Positions 16,686 through 25,188 of a stretch of 64,000 nucleotides of DNA are shown here, piece after piece; position 1 is the stretch's first letter; every line of letters begins with the position of its first letter. The stretch covers positions 3,224,001 through 3,288,000 of the forward strand of contig NZ_CP029642.1 of the NCBI RefSeq assembly GCF_003268655.1, written 5' to 3'. The stretch comes from Arthrobacter dokdonellae (GTDB taxonomy: Bacteria; Actinomycetota; Actinomycetes; Actinomycetales; Micrococcaceae). The notes under the pieces are model-generated. The model ran no database searches. It saw only the letters and a list, made by a program, of their open reading frames with translations, and was not told the DNA's origin. The translations under genes were made by a program, and so were the position numbers.

Positions 16686-18299
16686 TCACGTGCTCGGGTC
16701 CCGGGCCACATCCGCTGCAGCCCTCGAGGGGCGGAAGAGCCTGCGCGTCTTCCTGTCCGCCAGCATGAGCCACAGCGCACCGAGCACGCCTACCCCGATG
16801 GCCACGCTGCGCACGGCCACCACGGGAATCCACTGGAACACACTCAGCTGGTCCGTCAGCGCGATCAGGGTGAAGAACATGGAGAGGTAGAACACCGCCC
16901 GCAGCGTCCAGCCGTCCCGGATGCCGGTGACCGCGAACAACGCCAGCAGCCACAACATATACCAGGGCTGGATCATCGGGGCCAGGAGCACCACGGCGGC
17001 AAACGCCCAGGCCATGCGGCGCAGCACCGCCTGGCTGTACCGGACGCCCTCGGAGGGGCCGCCGCCCGGGCCTGCATCCGGCGTCGTACGCACCTTGGCC
17101 AGTGCCAGCAGCACCACGATGAGGATCGACGCGCCCTGGCCGATGGCCTGAATGACTCCGGTCACCACCGCCCCGGCGCCCCCCACCAGCCCCACCAGGA
17201 AGCCGGCCACGTGCGAAAACATGCCCACCGGCGCGTACCAGATCCACACGGTGCCCGGGGTCTGCAATGCCGCCAGCCAGCCGAAGCCGAGCCCGTTGAC
17301 CAGGCCCATGGCGGCCATGATTCCCATGGAGATGGCCAAGGTGGCGGCCCACAAGCCAAACTTGCGCAGCCAGCCCGACCGGGATCCGGCCCACAGCAGG
17401 CCCACGAACGGCAGGGCGATGAGCGTGATGGGCTTGATCGCAATCGACAGGGTGACCAGCACAATGCCCCACACCGGATGCCTGGCCGACGCGTAATAGA
17501 CACCCGCCACGACCAAGCCCAGCATGAGCGAGTCGTTGTGGACGCTGCCGATGAAGTTGATGAGCAGGACCGGATTCAGGACCACCAGCCACAGGGCGCG
17601 GTCCGGGTTAAAGCCGTGCCGCTCGGCCAGCCGGGGCACGTAGATGGCGAGGAGCACGATGCCGAGCAGGCTCGCCAGCCGGAACGGGACCAGCGCCAGT
17701 TCCGGGCTGCCGCCGGCCAGCCCGACGGCGGCCTGCTCCAGCCACAGCCACACCGGGCCGTAGGGGGTGGGAGCCTCCGTCCAGAGCACGTCCGGACCCA
17801 GGTTGTAGTAGTTGCTCAACGCGGAAATACCGTTGGTGTACGGGTCCAGGCCCTGCTGCATCAGGCGCCCCTGGCCGATATAGGCGTAGGAGTCGCGGCT
17901 GAAGAGCGGCAGGGCCAGCATCATGGGGGCGGTCCAGAGGGCCAGCGCCTTGAGCAGCAGCGGCCGGCAGGACGGATCCCAGCCCGCCAAGTGCTGGGAC
18001 AGCCGCAGCCACGCGCGAAGCATCAGCAGCGCGCCGATGCACAGCAGCACGGTGCACGTGATGACGGCCTCGGGGGTGGTCCTGGCCAGGATAAACAGCG
18101 GCGTGCGGATCAGGGGGGACACGCTGGTCGCCATCCAGCCGACGCCAAAGGAACCCAGCAGCAGCATGAGCGAACCGGCAAAGCCCTGCCACACCGCCGA
18201 CCGGACTGTCCAGCTGCCCACCGGCTCCTTCACTGGCCCCGGACTCCTCGTCTCGCGCTCGGCAACTTCCCGGCTGGTCAAATACTCACTCCTGAACAA
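16686..18299 (-). CDS. MptA/MptB-type polyprenol-phosphomannose mannosyltransferase
   Basis: Integral membrane glycosyltransferase of 537 residues (GT-C fold, 11-13 predicted helices). MptB/MptA proteins of Corynebacteriales add alpha-1,6-mannose from polyprenyl-phosphomannose to lipomannan on the outer membrane face. SRDSYAYIGQGRLMQQGLDPY supplies the acidic loop motif; SVHNDSLMLGLVVAG and MIQPWYMLWLLAL are also family-typical. The first 30 residues are hydrophilic. A similar gene lies at 22555-24057 on the same strand, with two GT87 genes and a nuclease-like gene between. The acceptor in this organism is not known; lipomannan occurs in Micrococcus, which fits. Confidence 0.88.
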   Translation of the reverse strand: MFRSEYLTSREVAERETRSPGPVKEPVGSWTVRSAVWQGFAGSLMLLLGSFGVGWMATSVSPLIRTPLFILARTTPEAVITCTVLLCIGALLMLRAWLRLSQHLAGWDPSCRPLLLKALALWTAPMMLALPLFSRDSYAYIGQGRLMQQGLDPYTNGISALSNYYNLGPDVLWTEAPTPYGPVWLWLEQAAVGLAGGSPELALVPFRLASLLGIVLLAIYVPRLAERHGFNPDRALWLVVLNPVLLINFIGSVHNDSLMLGLVVAGVYYASARHPVWGIVLVTLSIAIKPITLIALPFVGLLWAGSRSGWLRKFGLWAATLAISMGIMAAMGLVNGLGFGWLAALQTPGTVWIWYAPVGMFSHVAGFLVGLVGGAGAVVTGVIQAIGQGASILIVVLLALAKVRTTPDAGPGGGPSEGVRYSQAVLRRMAWAFAAVVLLAPMIQPWYMLWLLALFAVTGIRDGWTLRAVFYLSMFFTLIALTDQLSVFQWIPVVAVRSVAIGVGVLGALWLMLADRKTRRLFRPSRAAADVARDPST

Positions 18300-18382
18300 T
18301 CGCTGGCGGGCACATCCTTCGCACGCTTATACCGCCCCGAGCCCGCGGGCGAACCAGTGGAGGGAACACGGGCTGCGCTAAC

Positions 18383-19792
18383 ATGATAGGGGCCGAGGGG
18401 CACCTTATCTTGGCAGTCTACCCAACCACGCTCCACCCAACCACGCTTGAGAAGGACCCAACCATCTCCACGGACTCATTCTTCGCCGCGCTCTCCCGCT
18501 TCCGGGACCGCATCCTGCCGGCACCTGCCCAGGCCTGGTTGAAAACACCCCTGGGGCTGTGGAGCGTTTTCGGCGCCGTCCACCTCTTTTTCCTGATCTT
18601 TGCCGCGGTGCTTTCCCTGCGCGGCGAGGCGTTCAGCGACACCTTCATCTACCGCACCTGGGCCGCCACCGGCTTTGACGAAAGCCGCATCACCGGCCCC
18701 AGCCCCTGGGTGTACCCCATCCTGGCGCTGCTCCCCATGGCCGTGGCGCACGTGTTTGGCAATGCGCCGTTCCTGTTCCTGTGGGTGCTGATGATCAGCG
18801 CGCTGAACTTCCTGGCCGTGGCCAAGCTCACGAGCTGGGGCCGCCGGCGCAGCGCCATTCCGGCCGCACTGTGGTGGCTGGGGTTCACCGCGCTGCTCGG
18901 CTGGCTCGGTTTTGCCCGCGTGGACGGGTTCACGGCGCCGGTGGTGCTGATAGCCCTGTCCATCGGCGTGGCCCAGCCGTTCCTGACCTCGTGCATCCTG
19001 AGTTTGGCGACGTGGATGAAGGTCTGGCCGGCCGCCGTCGTACTGGCGCTTTTCACCGTGGTCCGGCGGCGGGTGCGCGTGGTGCTCGCCGGCGTGCTCG
19101 CCACCGCGCTGGTCGTTGCCCTGGCGCTCTCCATGCACGCCCTGCCCAAGCTGCTGAACTTCCTGCTCCAGCAGGGCGACCGCGGCATGCAGCTCGAGGC
19201 CACCTTCACCACGCCGTGGCTGTGGATGAGCGTGCTGGGGCTGGGTGGGGCGCGCATGTACATGAACCAGGACATCAACTCCATGCAGGTGGACGGCCCC
19301 GGCACCGAGGTGATGAGCGTGCTGATGCAGCCGCTGCTCATCGCCGCCGCGCTGCTGGTGGCCGGGCTGATCTTCTGGGCGCTGCACACGGGCAAGCGCA
19401 ACGGCGGCGCGGACCGCACCGAGCTGCTGCTCCTGGGCGCCCTGGCGCTGGTCACCGCGTTTGTGGTGTTCAACAAGGTTGGTTCGCCGCAGTTCATGGT
19501 GTGGCTTTCCCCCGCCGTGGCCGTGGGACTGGCGCACAGCTGGCGGGCCTGGCGCGTGCCTGCCACCCTGCTGATCGCCATCGGCGTGCTGACCTTTGTG
19601 GTCTACCCCCTCTTTTACGACGCCCTCTCCCACAACAACCCCGTCATGGCCGCCGTGCTGACGCTGCGCAACCTGATGCTGGTGGTGTTGTTTGTGTGGT
19701 CCGTGCGCGAGCTTTTCCTGATGGGCCGCCGCCCCTCCTCCGTTCCTTCCCAGCACGACGCCGGAACCCCCGCCGGCGCCAAGGAGTCCTAA
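18383..19792 (+). CDS. GT87/DUF2029 membrane glycosyltransferase, copy 1
   Basis: Polytopic membrane protein of up to 469 residues with about 10 helices. Loop motifs SDTFIYRTWA, GPSPWVYPILA, ATWMKVWPAAV and FNKVGSPQFMVWL match the DUF2029/GT87 mannosyltransferase group related to PimE. Its neighbour at 19794-21095 is a clear paralogue. The printed start is ATG 18383, without a ribosome site. The paralogues become alignable only from residue 28 (IST...), where ATC 18464 is preceded by AGAAGGA with a 7-nt gap, so initiation at ATC is possible. It diverges from the MptB-type gene, with which it shares an 83-bp promoter region. Confidence 0.82.
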   Translation: MIGAEGHLILAVYPTTLHPTTLEKDPTISTDSFFAALSRFRDRILPAPAQAWLKTPLGLWSVFGAVHLFFLIFAAVLSLRGEAFSDTFIYRTWAATGFDESRITGPSPWVYPILALLPMAVAHVFGNAPFLFLWVLMISALNFLAVAKLTSWGRRRSAIPAALWWLGFTALLGWLGFARVDGFTAPVVLIALSIGVAQPFLTSCILSLATWMKVWPAAVVLALFTVVRRRVRVVLAGVLATALVVALALSMHALPKLLNFLLQQGDRGMQLEATFTTPWLWMSVLGLGGARMYMNQDINSMQVDGPGTEVMSVLMQPLLIAAALLVAGLIFWALHTGKRNGGADRTELLLLGALALVTAFVVFNKVGSPQFMVWLSPAVAVGLAHSWRAWRVPATLLIAIGVLTFVVYPLFYDALSHNNPVMAAVLTLRNLMLVVLFVWSVRELFLMGRRPSSVPSQHDAGTPAGAKES

Positions 19793-19793
19793 G

Positions 19794-21095
19794 ATTTCCA
19801 CGCCACTTTTCGACCGGGTCCTGTACCGTGCCACCGCGCTGAGGAACCGGTTCCTCTCCCCCGCCGTGCTGGCCTGGTTCCGAACGCCCGCCAGCGTGTG
19901 GTGGGGCTTCACCGCCGTGCACCTGTTCTTCCTGGGCTGGATGTTCACGTTCTTTGTCCACGGCGAAACCTTCAGCGACACCGAGCAGTACCGGCAGTGG
20001 GCGCTGCTGGGCTACAACCCGTCCGAGCTCCACGGCACCATCAGCCCCTGGGTGTACCCGGTGCTGGCCCAGGTGCCCATCTTCGCGGCCAACATGTTCG
20101 GCCAGTCCCTGTACCTGCTCGGCTGGACGCTGGTCATCACGGCCCTGGACGCAGTGGGCCTGGCGTTCCTGACGCGCGGCAGGCGGGCCCGGAGCGGCAT
20201 TGCGCCGGCCTGGTTTTGGCTGTTCTTCACCGTCTTCATGGGCTACCTCAGCTTTGCCCGCGTGGAGGGCATCACCGCGCCGATCGTGATCATCGCGCTG
20301 CTTTATGCGGCCGAGCGTCCCGCCGTCGCGGCGGTCCTGCTCGCAGTGGCGACGTGGGTCAAGGTCTGGCCGGCCGCCGTCGTCCTTCCCCTGCTGATCG
20401 CCAGCGCCAGGCGGGTGCGCGTACTCCTGTGCGGCGTGGCGGTCAGCGCCGTGGTGGCCGGTGCCACAGCGGCGTCTGGGGCCGGGCCCCATCTGCTGGA
20501 CTTTGCCGTGAACCAGGGCGAACGCGGCATGCAGCTCGAGGCCACGTTCTCCACGCCGTGGGTGTGGCTCAGCGTCTTCAGGCTGGGCGGATCGAAGATT
20601 GCGGACAACGTGGCCATCAACTCCACGGAGGTGTACGGCCCGGGCGCGCCGCTGGCCGCGATGCTCATGCAGCCGCTGCTGATTGTCGCCGCCGTGGCCG
20701 GTGTTCTGCTCATGGTGTGGGCGTTGCGGCGCGGGGCCGAGCGGGAGGAGCTGCTGCTGGAGGGTTCGCTGCTGATGGTGACGGCGTTCATCGTGTTTAA
20801 CAAGGTCGGCTCGCCGCAATTCATCATCTGGCTGGCGCCGGTGGTCGTTGCCGGTCTGGTCCACAACTGGGACCGCTGGAAGGTTCCGGCCACGCTGCTC
20901 ATGGGGATCGCGTTCACCACCTTTGTGATCTACCCGCTGTTCTACACGCCGCTGATCCACGCAAACCCTGTCATGGCCGCCGTCCTGACCGTCCGCAACG
21001 TGCTCCTGGTGACGCTGCTGGTGTGGGCCGTGCGCCGCACCGCGGAACTGGGCCGTCGGGCGTCCGAGTCGGCCGCGGAAAGCGCACCGAGGTAG
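19794..21095 (+). CDS. GT87/DUF2029 membrane glycosyltransferase, copy 2
   Basis: Paralogue of the preceding gene (same loops: SDTEQYRQWA, SPWVYPVLA, ATWVKVWPAAV, FNKVGSPQFIIWL) with about 10 membrane helices. It starts at the end of copy 1. The only standard start is GTG 19866, which has no ribosome site and would remove 24 residues that align with copy 1. ATT 19794 has AAGGAG at 19781-19786, 7 nt before it, and gives an N-terminus (IST...) matching copy 1. I therefore draw the gene from ATT, an unusual initiator. Translational coupling to copy 1 is likely. The stop codon lies in a 123-bp repeat. Confidence 0.82.
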   Translation: MSTPLFDRVLYRATALRNRFLSPAVLAWFRTPASVWWGFTAVHLFFLGWMFTFFVHGETFSDTEQYRQWALLGYNPSELHGTISPWVYPVLAQVPIFAANMFGQSLYLLGWTLVITALDAVGLAFLTRGRRARSGIAPAWFWLFFTVFMGYLSFARVEGITAPIVIIALLYAAERPAVAAVLLAVATWVKVWPAAVVLPLLIASARRVRVLLCGVAVSAVVAGATAASGAGPHLLDFAVNQGERGMQLEATFSTPWVWLSVFRLGGSKIADNVAINSTEVYGPGAPLAAMLMQPLLIVAAVAGVLLMVWALRRGAEREELLLEGSLLMVTAFIVFNKVGSPQFIIWLAPVVVAGLVHNWDRWKVPATLLMGIAFTTFVIYPLFYTPLIHANPVMAAVLTVRNVLLVTLLVWAVRRTAELGRRASESAAESAPR

Positions 21096-21209
21096 CTGGT
21101 TCGCTCCGAGGTCGCGGATCCATACGACCCACCTCTGCCGAGGTAGCCGGTGCACGCCGAGCCAGCGAACAATTACGGCGAGCCTCGATCCGATCCCGCT
21201 ACTTCGCGG
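21087..21209 (+). repeat. 123-bp structured repeat, left copy
   Basis: The unit begins CCGAGGTAGC, repeats that start 51 bp later, and ends with the near-complement GCTACTTCGCGG, so the ends can pair (one G-U). The second copy at 22372-22494 has the same length and layout. The two flank the AbiEi/DUF559 gene. The TAG at 21093-21095 ending the GT87 gene is part of this unit. Confidence 0.75.
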
Positions 21210-21289
21210 ACAACACACGGGCGCCCCGTTATCCACAAAACGCAAAGTGAGACTGTTGGAGCGGCGCGGGAAGCGTCCAAGCTGGATGC

Positions 21290-22345
21290 ATGAACACTTC
21301 ATCATGGCTTGGCGCCCCCGGCCCGCCGCCCGAGCCCGACGAATCAGGCGGCGGCTTGAGACTTGTCTCCCAGAGCAGCGGGGAGCTGCCAGCCGGCGAT
21401 TTTGCTGCACATCCATTCGCGCCGCGGCTGCCGAATGGCGAACACGCCTGGCGGACCTCCCAGCTGAATGCGGCCGGCCTGAATGCCGCCGCGATTGTCA
21501 CGCTTCTTCGGGAGCGCGTCCTAGTCAGGGCCCGGCATGGTTGCTATGTCCGCGCAGAATACTGGGACAAATTCGACTCCAGGGCCCAGGAAAGGCTGAA
21601 AATCCTGCTGCATGCCCACGCCTCGGTTGCGTCATCGCCATCACAAGCCGTTTACAGCCATGCCTCTGCGGCGCGCCTTCACGGGCTCCCTCTCTGGCGT
21701 GCGGACAACTACATCCATTTGACCCGCAGATCGAAGACTTCGACAGTTGGCCGGGCCGCAGACGTCAAAATCCACTGCCGGGCGTTGCCCGACGGCCAAT
21801 GCACCGAAATCGACGGGCTGCCGGCGACGAACGTGCTCCGGACAACGGTCGATTGCGCTCTCACCATGACGTACAAACAGGCGCTGATCCTCATGGACCA
21901 CGCCCTTCGCACCGGCGTTGCCCGCGCAGCCCTCGAGCACGAAGCGGCCGCACTCGACGGGCACCGTGGAATCCGCATCTTCCGTGCCGCACTCGACTTC
22001 GCGTCCGGCTCCTCCGAATCGGCTGGTGAGTCCCTCACCCGCGACCTCATTTGCATCTGCAGAATTGAGCCGCCGGAGCTCCAGTTCAAACTCAGCACGC
22101 GGCACGGCAACTACCGCGCAGACTTCGCGTGGCCCCGATACAAGGTCATCCTGGAATTTGACGGGGAGGGCAAATATTTCGACTACCGGCCCACTGAACA
22201 GGTCGTTCGTGACGAACGCCGCCGCGAAAACGACCTGGTGGAGGCAGGCTGGACTGTTATCCGGATCGGCTGGTCGGACCTTTTCAACGAGCACCTGTTC
22301 AAAACCCGTTTGATGGCCGCCTTGCGAAAAGGCGGCGGGCGGTGA
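21290..22345 (+). CDS. AbiEi-type N-terminal domain fused to DUF559/Vsr-like nuclease domain
   Basis: Protein of 351 residues. Residues 50-150 (TSQLNAAGLNAAAIVTLLRERVLVRARHGCY and following) resemble the winged-helix N-terminal domain of AbiEi antitoxins. The C-terminal 100 residues, YRADFAWPRYKVILEFDGEGKYF then DERRRENDLVEAGWTVIRIGWSDL, have the Asp and Glu-x-Lys of a PD-(D/E)xK nuclease of the DUF559/Vsr type. No AbiEii toxin gene is next to it, so it is an orphan. It lies between two 123-bp repeats and is AT-richer than its neighbours, both hints of acquisition. The ATG has no strong ribosome site. Such solitary genes are common in Micrococcales; their function is unknown. Confidence 0.8.
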   Translation: MNTSSWLGAPGPPPEPDESGGGLRLVSQSSGELPAGDFAAHPFAPRLPNGEHAWRTSQLNAAGLNAAAIVTLLRERVLVRARHGCYVRAEYWDKFDSRAQERLKILLHAHASVASSPSQAVYSHASAARLHGLPLWRADNYIHLTRRSKTSTVGRAADVKIHCRALPDGQCTEIDGLPATNVLRTTVDCALTMTYKQALILMDHALRTGVARAALEHEAAALDGHRGIRIFRAALDFASGSSESAGESLTRDLICICRIEPPELQFKLSTRHGNYRADFAWPRYKVILEFDGEGKYFDYRPTEQVVRDERRRENDLVEAGWTVIRIGWSDLFNEHLFKTRLMAALRKGGGR

Positions 22346-22371
22346 GTTCCTGTCTTGCCACCGCTCCATCA

Positions 22372-22494
22372 CCGAGGTAGCCGGTCCGCGCCGAAACCAC
22401 GCATCATCCCCCTCCCGGGTCGCCGAGGCAGCAGGTTCGCGCCGAGGCCGCCTGAAATTTCAGGGCGATTCGACGTCATGCCGCTACCTCGCGG
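22372..22494 (+). repeat. 123-bp structured repeat, right copy
   Basis: Same length and orientation as the copy at 21087-21209. CGAGGTAGC near the 5' end pairs perfectly with GCTACCTCG near the 3' end; the inner copy of the 5' motif again starts 51 bp in. The middle is diverged. A 14-bp duplication (GCACCAGGCCCGCC) follows directly at 22493-22520. Confidence 0.75.
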
Positions 22495-22554
22495 CACCAG
22501 GCCCGCCGCACCAGGCCCGCCGAGCGCTTCGGGGCCCGCCATCTACTCCGGCGG

Positions 22555-24057
22555 CTACTTCGGCGAGGACCGCACGGGCCGGTGCAACAGGAGCTTCCGT
22601 GTGTGCACGTCCACCAGCAGCAGGTACACCACCGCGGCGAGCGCCACCCCGAAGGCCAGGGCGCGGGCGGAAACGGGCAGTTCCACGAAGTTCCACACAA
22701 ACACTTGATCCTGGGCGCCAAACACCACGAAGAAGCCCACCACCACGTACATCAGCTTGACCTGCCAGTTATTCCGGATGCCCGTCGCGGCCAGGAAGGG
22801 CAGGAACCACAGCACGTACCAGGGCTGGATGATGGGCGCCAGAAGCACGACGGCGGCAAACGCCAGTCCGAGGCGCCGCACCACACGCTTCGGGTCGCCA
22901 AAAAGCACCAGCCAGCAGGCCGCGGCGATGCTGGCAAGCGTCAGCGCCGTGCGGAAAATGTCCGCGGCCGTGCCGCCGTCGAGCCCCACGGCATTCACCG
23001 CCAGCTCCACCATCTGGCCGCCAAAGCCCGACGGCGAATACCCGGTGTATCCGGGCGTGCCGTCGGTCAGCGCCCACGTCCAGCCCAGGCCGAGCCCGTG
23101 CGGCAGCCCGGCCAGCACCAGCAGCCCGCCGGACACCACGGCCGTGGCCGCCCAGCACAGGAACTTCCGGCCCCATCCCGCGGCGTGCCCCGCCCACAGC
23201 AGGCCGATGAACGGCAGCAGCACAATGGTGATCGGCTTGACCGCGATGGACGCCGTCACCAGCACGATTCCCAGCAGCGGCCTTCGGACGGCCGCGTAGT
23301 ACGTGCCGGCCACGGCGAGGCCCACCATCAGCGCGTCGTTGTGGGCACTGGCTATGAAGGAAATCAAAAACAACGGATTCGCCGCCACAAGCCACAGGGC
23401 GCGGGCGCCCCCGATGCCGTGCAGGGCGGACAGCCTCGGAACATAAATGACACACAGGGCCACGCCAACGCAGGCCAGCAGCCGGAACAGCAGCACCGAG
23501 AAGTCCGGCTGGGCGCCCGTCACGGCCACCACGCCCTGGGCCAGCCACAGGAACAGCGGTCCGTAAGGTGTCCGGTTTTCCGCCCAGGACGGGTCCGCGC
23601 CCAGCATGAACCAGTTGCTCAGCGCGGAAATGCCGGTGTTGTATGGATTCAGGCCCTCGGACATGAGCCGCCCCTGGCCTGTGTAGGCGTAGACGTCCCG
23701 GGAGTAGATGGGAACGGCCAACACCAGGGGCGCGCCCCACAGGACCACTGCCAGCACCACCTCCCTCAGCGACCCGGTACCCCAGCCAGCCAGGCGCTGA
23801 CCCAGCCGCAACCACGAGCGCAGCAGGACCATCGCGCCCACCACCAACAGCGCCGTGGAAACCAGAACGCCGGTGCCGTCGGTCCGCATCGCAATAACCA
23901 GCGGCTGGCGGATCATCGGCGAGCCGTTGGCGATCCACCCCACGCCCACCGACCCGGCCAGCAACAGCACCGACCCCGCAAGGCCCTGCAGCAGTGCGAT
24001 CCGGGGGCGGTCACCTGCCCGGCCGACGGCACGGGTGGCGCGGGGTGGGGCTGCCAT
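22555..24057 (-). CDS. MptA/MptB-type polyprenol-phosphomannose mannosyltransferase, second copy
   Basis: Integral membrane GT-C protein of 500 residues, a paralogue of the gene at 16686-18299. Shared loops include YSRDVYAYTGQGRLMSEGLNPY, ASAHNDALMVGLAVAG and IIQPWYVLWFLPF. It should use a lipid-linked mannose donor to extend a membrane glycolipid outside the cell. ATG 24057 is chosen because GGAGG lies 5 nt before it; the open frame to 24462 antisense to the oligoribonuclease gene is not coding. Two paralogues fit an MptA plus MptB pair acting at proximal and distal parts of one mannan chain, which is an inference. Confidence 0.88.
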   Translation of the reverse strand: MAAPPRATRAVGRAGDRPRIALLQGLAGSVLLLAGSVGVGWIANGSPMIRQPLVIAMRTDGTGVLVSTALLVVGAMVLLRSWLRLGQRLAGWGTGSLREVVLAVVLWGAPLVLAVPIYSRDVYAYTGQGRLMSEGLNPYNTGISALSNWFMLGADPSWAENRTPYGPLFLWLAQGVVAVTGAQPDFSVLLFRLLACVGVALCVIYVPRLSALHGIGGARALWLVAANPLFLISFIASAHNDALMVGLAVAGTYYAAVRRPLLGIVLVTASIAVKPITIVLLPFIGLLWAGHAAGWGRKFLCWAATAVVSGGLLVLAGLPHGLGLGWTWALTDGTPGYTGYSPSGFGGQMVELAVNAVGLDGGTAADIFRTALTLASIAAACWLVLFGDPKRVVRRLGLAFAAVVLLAPIIQPWYVLWFLPFLAATGIRNNWQVKLMYVVVGFFVVFGAQDQVFVWNFVELPVSARALAFGVALAAVVYLLLVDVHTRKLLLHRPVRSSPK

Positions 24058-24220
24058 CAAAGCCTCCGGCCATTGAAAGTACGTCAAAAAGAGGATTCCG
24101 CGTGCCAGGCGCGGGCAAGCCTTGATTTTACCAGCGCCGCCGACGTCCGGGCCGGAGGCGCCAGTCCCCCGGGCCGGGACGTCCCCGGGAGCCAGGACCG
24201 GGAGGCGGTACATTGGACAG

Positions 24221-24823
24221 GTGCCTATTACAAATGAACGCATTGTGTGGATTGACTGCGAGATGACGGGCCTGGACGCCGTCAACGACGCCCTGATCGA
24301 GGTCGCGGTGCTGGTGACCGACTCCGAGCTGAACATTCTTGGCGACGGCGTGGACGTGGTCATTAAGCCCTCCGACGAGGCCCTGGCCCAGATGGGCGAC
24401 TTCGTACGCACCATGCACACCACCTCCAAGCTGATCGACGAGCTGGCCGGCGGCACCACCATGGACGACGCGCAGGCCCAGGTGCTGGCCTACATCAAAC
24501 AACACGTGCCCGTGCCCAACAAGGCTCCGCTGGCAGGCAACTCGATCGGCACCGACAAGGTGTTCCTGGCCCGCGACATGCCCGAGCTCGTCGAGCACCT
24601 CCACTACCGGGTCATCGACGTCTCCACCATCAAGGAACTCTCCCGCCGCTGGTACGCCCGCGCCTACTTTCAGGCGCCCGCGAAAACGGGAGGACACCGC
24701 GCTCTCGGCGACATCAAGGACAGCATCAACGAACTCATGTACTACCGCGAGGCCGTTTTCGTGCCGGCGCCGGGCCCCGATTCGGAGACCGCGAAGAAGA
24801 TCGCGGCCAAGTTCGCGGGCTGA
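24221..24823 (+). CDS. orn: Oligoribonuclease
   Basis: DEDDh 3'-5' exoribonuclease of 200 residues that degrades RNA fragments of 2-5 nt, the final step of mRNA decay. The motifs are complete: IVWIDCEMTGLD (Asp, Glu), the Asp of the second Exo motif after PLAGNSIGTDK, and KTGGHRALGDIKDSI with the His-x-x-x-x-Asp. GTG 24221 is the start: its product matches other Orn N-termini. The only GGAGG is 15 nt upstream, whereas TACATT ends 6 nt before the GTG, so a leaderless transcript is likely. tRNA-His follows. Confidence 0.93.
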   Translation: MPITNERIVWIDCEMTGLDAVNDALIEVAVLVTDSELNILGDGVDVVIKPSDEALAQMGDFVRTMHTTSKLIDELAGGTTMDDAQAQVLAYIKQHVPVPNKAPLAGNSIGTDKVFLARDMPELVEHLHYRVIDVSTIKELSRRWYARAYFQAPAKTGGHRALGDIKDSINELMYYREAVFVPAPGPDSETAKKIAAKFAG

Positions 24824-24924
24824 AAACAGCTTGACGACACGGAACCTGCAGGCCAAAAAATGGGATCTTAACCACATTTTCGCCCAACCGGCCGGTTTTG
24901 GTCATAAGCACCCGCGGGACCGGG

Positions 24925-24930
24925 TAGACT
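24925..24930 (+). promoter_or_regulatory. Possible -10 element for tRNA-His
   Basis: TAGACT stands about 62 nt before the tRNA-His 5' end, leaving a leader for 5' processing. A matching -35 is not clear. Confidence 0.3.
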
Positions 24931-24992
24931 AGTCGTCGTTGCCCAAAGCGCGGAACACACCGTCACGGTGTGACTGCGGGACGGCTTCGCAT

Positions 24993-25066
24993 GGTGGGAT
25001 TAGCTCAGTTGGCAGAGCGCCTGGTTGTGGTCCAGGAGGTCGCGGGTTCAACCCCCGTATCTCACC
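24993..25066 (+). tRNA. tRNA-His (GTG)
   Basis: The acceptor strands GTGGGAT and ATCTCAC pair, with the D-loop sequence TTAGCTCAGTTGGCAGAGC, the anticodon loop TTGTGGT (anticodon GTG) and the T-loop GGGTTCAACCC. The extra G at 24993 (position -1) can face the discriminator C, a hallmark of histidine tRNAs. The 3' CCA is not fully encoded. Confidence 0.95.
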
Positions 25067-25094
25067 CCCTTGGTGTAACGGCTACGAAACACCG

Positions 25095-25126
25095 AAACAC
25101 CCCGGTCACTCGATCGGGGTGTTTTT
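25095..25126 (+). terminator. Intrinsic terminator after tRNA-His
   Basis: A perfect 10-bp stem (AAACACCCCG, 10-nt loop, CGGGGTGTTT) is followed by a T run. It separates the tRNA from the deformylase gene. Confidence 0.9.
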
Positions 25127-25188
25127 CATTCCCCTGTCGTCCTCAGACAGGTCACTCACAGACCAGTCGTCCCATAAAAGGATCCGCC

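Noticed and set aside
16269..18386. A 705-residue plus-strand frame
   Set aside because: It lies antisense to the MptB-type gene; composition is His/Gln/Arg-rich with no family signal, while the minus strand gives clear membrane-protein motifs.
21290..22345. A complete AbiE toxin-antitoxin pair
   Set aside because: No AbiEii-type nucleotidyltransferase gene is adjacent; only the AbiEi-like domain is found, fused to a nuclease-like domain.
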